64,000 nt of DNA from SZUA-545 sp050297855. Lineage in GTDB: Bacteria; Campylobacterota; Campylobacteria; Campylobacterales; SZUA-545. Below, in pieces: positions 17,481 through 25,190 of this stretch. Positions within the stretch are counted from its first letter, which is position 1; the number at the start of each line of letters is the position of its first letter. Position numbers and translations under genes: made by a program. The stretch covers positions 1-64,000 of the forward strand of contig JBNKTC010000004.1 in NCBI GenBank assembly GCA_050297855.1, given 5' to 3'. Below the pieces are notes generated by a model that was not told where the DNA came from, ran no database searches, and worked only from the letters and a program-made list of their open reading frames with translations.

Positions 17481-20342
17481 ATGAGAGTCGGAAGTTTTGG
17501 GGTCTATGACCAGTTTGTAACGAACCAGAACAGCGCCCTGCAGGACCTGCTGCGGGTCAACAACCAGATTTCATCGGGGATGAAAATCCAGTACGGGCAT
17601 GAAGATGCCAATGTCTATGTCGACGCCCTGCGGCTCGATTCGGAAAAGGCGACGCTGGAGCAGGTGAGCGATACCACCAAAAAAGCGACGACTTTTTCGG
17701 ACAATACGGACGTGGCCATCAACCAGCTCAAGGGCTCCCTCGAACAGTTCAAAGTCAAGCTGCTCCAGGCGGCAAACGGCGTCCATTCCACTACCTCCAT
17801 GCAGGCGATCGCGGGGGACCTCGAGGCGCTTAAACTGCACATGCTCGATACGGCCAACTCTTCCATCAACGGGACCTACCTCTTCTCCGGGACCAACCTC
17901 AAACAGCGTCCCTTCGACGCCGAAGCCAACTATTACGGCAACGATCAGATCCTTAAGGCCCAGGCGGGGGACAAACTCCAGATCGGGTACAACATCGACG
18001 GGGCGAGTATGTTTTTCGGCAAGGATACCGACTACAACAAGATCATCACGACCAATGTCAAGCGCTGGAACATGGTGCAGCTGCACCACAAAGCTCTGAG
18101 TGAAGAGGATCCGGAAGGGACGGACAAAGAGGTCGTCATCGACGGCAGCAACACGATCAAAGAGCTGGTGGGACAGCCCGATGACGACCAGCCGACGACG
18201 TTCTACATCCGGGGGCGCAAGGCCAACGGCGACCCGTTTAAAGAGAAGTTCGACATGACCAACGATGCCAAGATCCACGATCTGATGGACAAGATCGGCC
18301 GGGCATTCGGGAATACCAAGCTCTATAACGCGGTCGAAGTGACGATGAGCGAACACGGGCAGTTCGAGATCATGGACGTCAAAGACGGTCGGATGCTGAC
18401 CGATTTCCACATGGTAGCTGCCGATGTGGATGTGGACGACCTGGATGAACTGGCCGGTATGGAAAACGTCCATGTCACCGAGTTTCAAAAGAGCGGGGTC
18501 TCCTATCCCAGAACCCACTCGACGATCGTCAGTACCCAAAGTTTTTACGATCAGCGTATTTTCAATTTTAATGCGGAGTTCCGGGACGAGTACACCGAAG
18601 AGACGGCACTGTACGACGACCTGGCCCAGGATATCTTCGGCAAATCGGTGGATCAGATCACGATCAATGTCAACGGAACGGACTATGTCCACACCGTTAC
18701 CGCACTGACGGAGATGGGGGATATCCTCGATACGATCCGCCAGGACCTCGAAGCCGAGACGGGAAGCGAGTTCGACGTCTCCATGCGCAACGGCAAGATC
18801 GCCGTATTCGATAAGACCGCTTCAGACCCTTACGCGGAAGTACAGGTTCCCACCAAGCTCGATACTTTCTCCCTGACGACGCAGAACAGCACCACCGGTG
18901 CGGATGTGATCAGCTTTTCGGACCTGGATGCGATGGGGTATGACCAGGCCCGTTTTGAAAAGGATGGGGCGGTGCTCTACTCCAATGTCTCCCAGGTGGT
19001 TCAGGAGACCAATGAGTATGCCACCCTGGGAACTTCGCTTAACGAGGTCGCAGGAGTCAACGGGATGGATGAAAAGGTCTTCTTGATGGATGTCGTGGAT
19101 ATCAACGGGGTCAAGAAGAAAGTAGAGTTTACGATGCGCGACGTGCCCGATGCCAACGGGAACCTCTCGACCTTCAAGGTGGTCGAACCCGCTTCGGAAG
19201 TGAGTGCGGAGTACAGTATCTACGACGAGTTCGGCAACAAGACCGCCGGTAAGAACTATACGATGATCAAAGAGGAGATCGACGGCTACACCAAGGTCTC
19301 CAAAGAGGTGGAGGTCAACGGGGTCACCTACAGCCAGATGCTCAGCGTCATCCAGGTCGTTATGGCCGATACGCTTCCGGCCGATACGACGTTCGACGGC
19401 TACGTCAATGCGGTGGAAGACTCCATGGATTATGTCAATGTGGAGATGGACCACCTGGGCAAGATCAGTATTAAAGATTTGACAACAAGTGCCACGGATA
19501 TGCAGTTTAGCATGTATGATAGCGATTCCAATCGTTTTGACAGCTATGCAAAAGATATGACCAAAGGGTGGCAGGAGACATTCCGGGGTATCAAGGGTGA
19601 ACAGGGCTGGGACGTCCTGGAGAGCAACCCCAATACGCCGCTCTACCGGCTTTTCGGATTCAGTTTTACCGGCGGCCTGACCCTGAACGGAACAGACCTT
19701 AACGGCAATGCCGCGACGGTAACGCTGAACGATACCGATACCCTCCAGGACCTGCAGGACCAGATGGATGCAACGTTCGGTGACGGTGCCGGCGGCGGGC
19801 TTTTTGTGACCTATGTGGCCGACGGCAAGCTGATGTACCGGGACAACTCGACAAACAACCCCACCAATGTCAATATCGATTTTGCGTTTAACAACGCCCA
19901 GATCGAGATGGACATGACCCAGGGGGCACCGTTGACGTTTGCGGCCAACAACGCCCTGACGATCGACCAGCCGAAGATCGACTTCTTCTCCCAGATCGAT
20001 ACGGCGATCCAGGCGGTCAAAAGCAGCTCTTACCGTGCCGACGGGGACAGCGGGACACCGCGTAACATCGGGATCGAGAACTCGATTTTGATGATCGAAC
20101 ACCTCTTTGACCACGTCATCCGGAAACAGACCGAAAACGGTTCCCACGGTGAGGCGCTGCAGCTCTCTTTCGAGAAGTCGGAAGTGACCCTGCTCAATGT
20201 CGCCGAACTCAAATCCTCCGTACTGGATACGGATATCGGGGCGGCCGTGGTGGAACTAAACCGACGTAGTGTATCATATCAGGCAATGTTATCAACGATC
20301 GGTAAGATCAACACACTGAGTCTGATCAACTATATTCGTTAA
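17481..20342 (+). CDS. flgL: flagellar hook-filament junction protein FlgL, very large form
   Basis: 953-residue HAP3. The N-terminal flagellin-like coiled-coil part (MRVGSFGVYDQFVTNQNSALQDL to about residue 160, with NGTYLFSG) and the C-terminal part (from about 860; VTLLNVAELKSSVLDTDIGAAVVELNRRSVSYQAMLSTIGKI) match FlgL. The ~700 residues between are an insertion of repetitive beta-type, Asp/Asn/Thr-rich sequence, far beyond the ~300 residues of enterobacterial FlgL and larger than the ~750-830 residues I recall for Campylobacter and Helicobacter. ATG 17481 was chosen because AAAGGTAATATT precedes it and the in-frame ATG at 17421 lies upstream of the sigma-54 promoter. Confidence 0.92.
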   Translation: MRVGSFGVYDQFVTNQNSALQDLLRVNNQISSGMKIQYGHEDANVYVDALRLDSEKATLEQVSDTTKKATTFSDNTDVAINQLKGSLEQFKVKLLQAANGVHSTTSMQAIAGDLEALKLHMLDTANSSINGTYLFSGTNLKQRPFDAEANYYGNDQILKAQAGDKLQIGYNIDGASMFFGKDTDYNKIITTNVKRWNMVQLHHKALSEEDPEGTDKEVVIDGSNTIKELVGQPDDDQPTTFYIRGRKANGDPFKEKFDMTNDAKIHDLMDKIGRAFGNTKLYNAVEVTMSEHGQFEIMDVKDGRMLTDFHMVAADVDVDDLDELAGMENVHVTEFQKSGVSYPRTHSTIVSTQSFYDQRIFNFNAEFRDEYTEETALYDDLAQDIFGKSVDQITINVNGTDYVHTVTALTEMGDILDTIRQDLEAETGSEFDVSMRNGKIAVFDKTASDPYAEVQVPTKLDTFSLTTQNSTTGADVISFSDLDAMGYDQARFEKDGAVLYSNVSQVVQETNEYATLGTSLNEVAGVNGMDEKVFLMDVVDINGVKKKVEFTMRDVPDANGNLSTFKVVEPASEVSAEYSIYDEFGNKTAGKNYTMIKEEIDGYTKVSKEVEVNGVTYSQMLSVIQVVMADTLPADTTFDGYVNAVEDSMDYVNVEMDHLGKISIKDLTTSATDMQFSMYDSDSNRFDSYAKDMTKGWQETFRGIKGEQGWDVLESNPNTPLYRLFGFSFTGGLTLNGTDLNGNAATVTLNDTDTLQDLQDQMDATFGDGAGGGLFVTYVADGKLMYRDNSTNNPTNVNIDFAFNNAQIEMDMTQGAPLTFAANNALTIDQPKIDFFSQIDTAIQAVKSSSYRADGDSGTPRNIGIENSILMIEHLFDHVIRKQTENGSHGEALQLSFEKSEVTLLNVAELKSSVLDTDIGAAVVELNRRSVSYQAMLSTIGKINTLSLINYIR

Positions 20343-20359
20343 CGATTAAAGGATATACC

Positions 20360-22819
20360 ATTTTAAAAGAGATCGGTTTTTTACTCGTCTTTTCCCTTCT
20401 GGCCTATATGAGCCTGGCCGTCTACCTTGACGGGGCGGAGATCGTGGGAAGCTTCGGTGCCGTCGTGGCGGAAGTAGGCTATTCGCTTTTTGGGTATGTC
20501 GTCTACCTGATTCCCCTGCCACTGTTTTTTTTCACCTATAAACTCTATAAAGACTTTACCTATACCCAGCGCAAGGCGGAGATCGCCGCTGCATCGTTGC
20601 TGTTACTGATTGCGGCACTGATCTTCCAGGATATCGTCACCAACTATAAGATAAGCCGGATCGGCAGTGCGTTTGTCGATGTCTTTTTCCCCGTTATCGG
20701 GACAGTAGGGATTGCGATCATTATCCTGGGTCTTATGGTGGTCGCTTCGCTGATCATCTTCGAGACCACGACCTACGGGCTTTCGCTCTATCTTTCACAG
20801 CGTTTCCGTAAAGAGGAGACAGTAGTATCTGAATCCGGTATGCAAAAGAGAGAGGGTGAGACATCTCAAAAACGTACACTCATCGAGGAAGATCTCCCTG
20901 AATATGACGCCCGGGCTGAAACCCTTCCGGAATCCACGGAGGAGCCGGGAGAGGCAGAAGTCCCAGCAGAGAAGCAGAAGGGGAAAGGGCACCATTCCGA
21001 TATTGATGCGGAAGAGAGCGTGTCTGCGTACCTCGAGCGTCAGATCAGCCAGCTGATGCCGGTGGACGAGGAGAGTATTGTCGAGGACCTGGAGGCCAAG
21101 CGGAAGCTCTTCCTCTCCCTTCAGGCGGGGCAAGAACCCCACATCGTCCAGAAAGAGGATGCCAAGGCGGATGAGGAGGAGAAACTGGCCCGGGAGATCA
21201 AGGAGATCGAAGAGATTGAACGGATCGTCGGCAGTATCGAAAAAGCGTCGGGTAAAGAGGAACCTCAGCCTCCGGAAGAGTCTCCGACAAGTGCAGTGCC
21301 GGAAGCAGCGGAGCCTCTTCCCAAAAATGATGTGAAGATCGTCAAGGAGCTGGAGGAGAACAAACGTCTCCTGGACGATATCGATGTGGGAGAGAAGGAG
21401 AAGCCCAAGGATTTCATGCTTCCCAAGCTGGAGTTTTTGGAGGAGCCGAAGCAGCAGGCCAAAACCGTCAATGAGGCGGAGATCGATGCCAAGATCGAGG
21501 ACCTGCTTGAAAAACTGAAGATGTTCAAGATCGAAGGGGACGTGGTCCGGACCTATTCGGGACCGGTCGTTACGACATTCGAGTTCAAGCCCGCTCCCCA
21601 CATAAAGGTCTCCAAAATCCTGAATCTGCAGGACGATATTGCCATGGCGCTTAAGGCACTGACGATCCGTATCCAGGCGCCGATCCCGGGCAAGGACGTG
21701 GTGGGGATCGAGATCCCCAACGACAATGTCGAGACGATCTACCTGCGGGATGTTCTGGAGAGCGATATCTTTAACAAAGCCTCATCGCCGCTGACGATCG
21801 CTTTGGGGAAAGATATCGTCGGCAATCCCTTTATCACCGACCTGAAAAAACTGCCCCACCTGCTGATCGCCGGGACAACGGGAAGCGGGAAGAGTGTGGG
21901 GATCAATGCGATGATCCTTTCGCTCCTGTACCGCAATTCACCTGATGAGCTGAAGCTTTTGATGGTGGATCCGAAAATGCTGGAGTTCAGTATCTATAAC
22001 GATATCCCCCACCTGCTGACCCCCGTGATAACCAAGCCAAAACAGGCGATCGCGGCGTTAGCCAATATGGTCCGGGAGATGGAGCGGCGCTACTACCTGA
22101 TGAGCCAGACCCGGACCAAAAATATCGAGAACTACAACGAAAAGGCGAAGAAGGAGGGTTTTCCCCCATTCCCCTATATCGTCGTCGTGATCGACGAGCT
22201 GGCGGACCTGATGATGACCGGCGGAAAAGAGGTGGAGGTCTCCATCGCCCGCCTGGCTCAGATGGCCAGAGCCAGCGGTATCCATCTTATTATCGCGACT
22301 CAGCGCCCGTCGGTGGACGTCATCACCGGGCTTATCAAAGCGAACCTGCCGTCGCGTATCAGTTACCGCGTCGGCCAGAAGGTCGATTCCAAGGTGATCC
22401 TGGACGTTATGGGTGCGGAGTCGCTGCTGGGGCGCGGCGATATGCTCTTTACACCTCCCGGAAGCGTCGGTCTGGTGCGTCTGCATGCGCCCTGGAGCAG
22501 CGAGAAGGAGATCGAGAAGATCGTCGATTTCCTCAAATCCCAGCGCGAAGCCGATTACGATCACAGATTCCTGGCGGCTGACGGCGAAGGCGGTACGGGA
22601 AGCAGCAGCGGCGGTTCGGACGAATTCGACGACGAACTGGACGAACTGTATGAAGAGGCCAAAGAGATCGTCTACGCCGAAAACAAGACCTCCATCAGCT
22701 ATCTCCAGCGCCGGCTACAGATCGGGTACAACCGGGCTGCCCGTATCGTAGAACAGCTGGAAAAGACGGGAATCCTCTCCGAGCAGAACGCCAAGGGACA
22801 GCGAGAGATCGTTGGATAA
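20360..22819 (+). CDS. ftsK: DNA translocase FtsK
   Basis: FtsK/SpoIIIE translocase of about 819 residues that moves the chromosome at the division septum. Four short membrane segments at the N terminus, a long acidic Glu/Lys/Pro linker (about 155-350), the motor domain with Walker A AGTTGSGKS and Walker B VVVIDELADL, and a C-terminal winged-helix gamma domain (YLQRRLQIGYNRAARIVEQLEKTG). The first ATG (20408) has no ribosome-binding site and would cut membrane segment 1 in half. AAAGGA at 20348-20353 stands 6 nt before ATT at 20360, and reading from there restores LKEIGFLLVFSLLAY, so an ATT start is proposed. No ATG, GTG or TTG exists in frame between flgL and 20408. Confidence 0.93.
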   Translation: MLKEIGFLLVFSLLAYMSLAVYLDGAEIVGSFGAVVAEVGYSLFGYVVYLIPLPLFFFTYKLYKDFTYTQRKAEIAAASLLLLIAALIFQDIVTNYKISRIGSAFVDVFFPVIGTVGIAIIILGLMVVASLIIFETTTYGLSLYLSQRFRKEETVVSESGMQKREGETSQKRTLIEEDLPEYDARAETLPESTEEPGEAEVPAEKQKGKGHHSDIDAEESVSAYLERQISQLMPVDEESIVEDLEAKRKLFLSLQAGQEPHIVQKEDAKADEEEKLAREIKEIEEIERIVGSIEKASGKEEPQPPEESPTSAVPEAAEPLPKNDVKIVKELEENKRLLDDIDVGEKEKPKDFMLPKLEFLEEPKQQAKTVNEAEIDAKIEDLLEKLKMFKIEGDVVRTYSGPVVTTFEFKPAPHIKVSKILNLQDDIAMALKALTIRIQAPIPGKDVVGIEIPNDNVETIYLRDVLESDIFNKASSPLTIALGKDIVGNPFITDLKKLPHLLIAGTTGSGKSVGINAMILSLLYRNSPDELKLLMVDPKMLEFSIYNDIPHLLTPVITKPKQAIAALANMVREMERRYYLMSQTRTKNIENYNEKAKKEGFPPFPYIVVVIDELADLMMTGGKEVEVSIARLAQMARASGIHLIIATQRPSVDVITGLIKANLPSRISYRVGQKVDSKVILDVMGAESLLGRGDMLFTPPGSVGLVRLHAPWSSEKEIEKIVDFLKSQREADYDHRFLAADGEGGTGSSSGGSDEFDDELDELYEEAKEIVYAENKTSISYLQRRLQIGYNRAARIVEQLEKTGILSEQNAKGQREIVG

Positions 22820-23453
22820 TGTTTTTGTGACTTTGCGGGACTTTTACGAGTCGCGTTATGGGCTTTTGGGGCAGATGGCTGCCCCGCTGGACTTCTCCCA
22901 GATCGACCCGACGGTCGTGTATGACCGGACGCTGGAGGCAAAATCCCCCCATCCCATCATGATTATCGGGGAAGCACCCGGGGCCAACGAGGTTGAACAG
23001 CAGGTCCCCTTTATCGGGATGGCGGGGAAAAACCTTTCGCGTCTTATCGAAGGGGCGGGTATGAGCCGGGAGAAGGATTTTCTTATTACCAATGCCTTTC
23101 CTTTCCGGACCTTCCAGGAGGGAGCCAAGGGGATCAAAAACCGTACCCCCAACACGGCAGAACTTAAAGCGGGCGCCGTTTTGCTCCGGATGGAGCTGGC
23201 GATTGTGCAGCCGCGGATGATCCTGGTACTGGGAGGCAGCGCCAAAAAGGCATTTTTGAAACTGGACGACCGATCTGCCACAAGCGTACTGAAGCAGATG
23301 CCCAACCACACTTTTGAAACCGTGACGACGGGTATGGGATTTGATACGGTACTGGGTCTCTCTTTCCACCCCAGCCCGCTGGTCTTTAACATGCAACAAA
23401 AACGGGACCATCTGATTAAATTCTTTCAAGAAATCAGAAATATTCAAATATAA
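22812..23453 (+). CDS. uracil-DNA glycosylase superfamily protein without cysteines
   Basis: 213-residue member of the UDG superfamily. The catalytic-loop block GEAPGANEVEQQVPFIGMAGKNL (about 53-75) and the C-terminal SFHPSPL block are those of family 4-type enzymes. The protein has no cysteine, so it cannot hold the 4Fe-4S cluster of classical family 4 UDGs. It may be a cluster-free repair glycosylase or a paralogue with altered activity. Start TTG 22812 overlaps the ftsK stop by 8 bp; the ATG at 22819 is in another frame and soon stops. Confidence 0.8.
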   Translation: MDNVFVTLRDFYESRYGLLGQMAAPLDFSQIDPTVVYDRTLEAKSPHPIMIIGEAPGANEVEQQVPFIGMAGKNLSRLIEGAGMSREKDFLITNAFPFRTFQEGAKGIKNRTPNTAELKAGAVLLRMELAIVQPRMILVLGGSAKKAFLKLDDRSATSVLKQMPNHTFETVTTGMGFDTVLGLSFHPSPLVFNMQQKRDHLIKFFQEIRNIQI

Positions 23454-23513
23454 GTTTATTTTCTAATCATTTTCCGATAAACTCTTTACTAGCTAATCGT
23501 TAAAGGAGCGAGT

Positions 23514-24554
23514 ATGTTTAGAGTCAGTTTCGTATTATTGATCCTAGTCGGCGGTCTAATGGGGGCAGGGGAGTGTGCCTACAAGTTCAACACGGCAAGC
23601 AGCAAGATAGTGCTGCCAAACGGCTACTTTAACAACTATGTCCTGGAAAACCGTACGTCCAATCCGCGTTACGCCGGAGTGGAACTGAACGTCAAGCAGC
23701 TCGATGACGGCTATATCTACTGTGTCGCCCTGGAACGTAACGGAAAGACGGAGTGCCTGGACAACCTTAACGAGCTGGCGGATAATGTCCATGTCAAGTT
23801 TATCGGCATCGACGGTAAAAGCCACACCTACTTCCTTTTCAAGGGGAATAACCTCAATCTCGATATCCTGATGCCGGTAACCAAGCGCTACCTGGATAAG
23901 TCAAGGATGAACATGACGCTGTTGCAGTACAGCACCGACGGTGTAAAACGGGTCTGTGAAGCCAAAAGCTCCGATCTCCAGATCGATCTGAAGCGCTTTG
24001 AAGTCAGTTACAAGATCGTTCAGGACATCACGGAGACAAACGGGGGAAAGCCCAAAATTGAGGCCACGGCGTCGGTTATAAATCCCGATGCCGTGGGCCT
24101 CGTGGTTTCGGATATTGTGACGGGTGACCGAAAAGCGCTCAGTGACCCGCAGTTCAACCTACCGCTGAATGTCAGTAAAGGCGGTATGGCCGGTTTCTGT
24201 CTCACCATGGCCACAGAGCCTGATGATGAGACCCTCAAGCAGGGGAATGACTACTTCTGCCGCTCTGTCACACTCGGACAGGGGATCGAACAGAAAGGGA
24301 TGAGTGCGCTTCAGCGGACGAAGCGGAACAAATACGTCCAACTGGCCAAATGTGCCAGCAACAAGGGGTGTACCGATCCCCTTGAGACCCTTGGGTCCAA
24401 AAAAGCGATCGCATTGAGTAAAGCGGGCTTCAACCTCCGAAGTGTCGAAGGGAAAAAGGGGAACTATATCCTTGCCGGACCGTTTACCGAGGCTAAGCTC
24501 AAAGAGCTCCTTCCAAAGATCAAGACGATTGTCCCCAAAGCTTCACCTTTTTAA
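23514..24554 (+). CDS. exported protein of unknown function with a SPOR-like tail
   Basis: 346-residue exported protein: signal peptide MFRVSFVLLILVGGLMGAGEC (about 1-21), then a Cys-containing body of predicted beta-type sequence. The C terminus, KAGFNLRSVEGKKGNYILAGPFTEAKLKELLPKIK (about 302-336), resembles the second half of a SPOR repeat (the YxVxxGPF-x-A motif) that binds denuded peptidoglycan. AAAGGAGCGAGT precedes the ATG. The next gene has the same kind of tail, DFVVAGPYSRVQAERNL. No family recognised; the peptidoglycan link is inference. Confidence 0.6.
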   Translation: MFRVSFVLLILVGGLMGAGECAYKFNTASSKIVLPNGYFNNYVLENRTSNPRYAGVELNVKQLDDGYIYCVALERNGKTECLDNLNELADNVHVKFIGIDGKSHTYFLFKGNNLNLDILMPVTKRYLDKSRMNMTLLQYSTDGVKRVCEAKSSDLQIDLKRFEVSYKIVQDITETNGGKPKIEATASVINPDAVGLVVSDIVTGDRKALSDPQFNLPLNVSKGGMAGFCLTMATEPDDETLKQGNDYFCRSVTLGQGIEQKGMSALQRTKRNKYVQLAKCASNKGCTDPLETLGSKKAIALSKAGFNLRSVEGKKGNYILAGPFTEAKLKELLPKIKTIVPKASPF

Positions 24555-24575
24555 GATGAGGGTGCGGGTAACAGT

Positions 24576-25169
24576 ATGAAACGATTTCGTGTTGGCACAC
24601 TCTGCAGTATCCTGCTGCTGTCATGGGGCCAGAGTCCGCTCGGTGCAAAGGATATGGATTACCGGCTTCTGTTTGAAGAGTCGATCCATTCGGCCTGGCG
24701 GACGGATGTGGCCCCTAAGGTCTCCATCTCCAGCAGCTCACGTCTCATCCTTCATGACAAGGTAGAACAAAAAAAGATCCAACTGACCCGATCGGGTGCT
24801 CCCCTGGGGATCGACGATAACAATATGGCCGACTTCTGTATCGATGCCCCGAAGGAGCCGGTATGCCGGGAGATCATTATCAGCGATTTCAGTTACCGGG
24901 GGCTTGAGGGGGTTTTACTGGGTAACCGCGGTGAACGGCTGCAATATATTGTTCTTGCGTCATGCGAGGGTGATGAACGGACATGCCGATATCCCCATCT
25001 GAAACTGGGACCAAACCCGATCTTTTTGCTTTTAAAGAGGGGAATCCGTGTCCATGTGCTCGAGGAGAAGGGAAGCGATTTCGTCGTAGCCGGGCCCTAT
25101 TCCCGCGTTCAGGCGGAACGAAACCTCAAAACCGTCAGGGAGTTTCTCCCCGACGCCTTTTTACATTAG
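24576..25169 (+). CDS. exported protein of unknown function, partner of the preceding gene
   Basis: 197-residue exported protein: signal peptide MKRFRVGTLCSILLLSWGQSPLGA (about 1-24), a Cys-containing body with DFCIDAPKEPVC and ASCEGDERTC, and a C-terminal SPOR-like stretch (GIRVHVLEEKGSDFVVAGPYSRVQAERNLKTVREFLP, about 155-191). The body motifs (ADFC/AGFC; SCEGDERTC/KCASNKGC) echo the preceding protein, so the two look like diverged paralogues of different length. It starts 22 bp after that gene and ends in a terminator hairpin. Confidence 0.6.
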   Translation: MKRFRVGTLCSILLLSWGQSPLGAKDMDYRLLFEESIHSAWRTDVAPKVSISSSSRLILHDKVEQKKIQLTRSGAPLGIDDNNMADFCIDAPKEPVCREIIISDFSYRGLEGVLLGNRGERLQYIVLASCEGDERTCRYPHLKLGPNPIFLLLKRGIRVHVLEEKGSDFVVAGPYSRVQAERNLKTVREFLPDAFLH

Positions 25170-25184
25170 GCCCGTTTCGGGCCT
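25168..25184. terminator. terminator between convergent units
   Basis: AGGCCCG (25168-25174), loop TTT, CGGGCCT (25178-25184), starting in the stop codon of the exported-protein gene. A T-run at 25194-25200 follows. It also faces the leftward FecR-RCC1 gene. Confidence 0.6.
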
Positions 25185-25190
25185 TACCTC

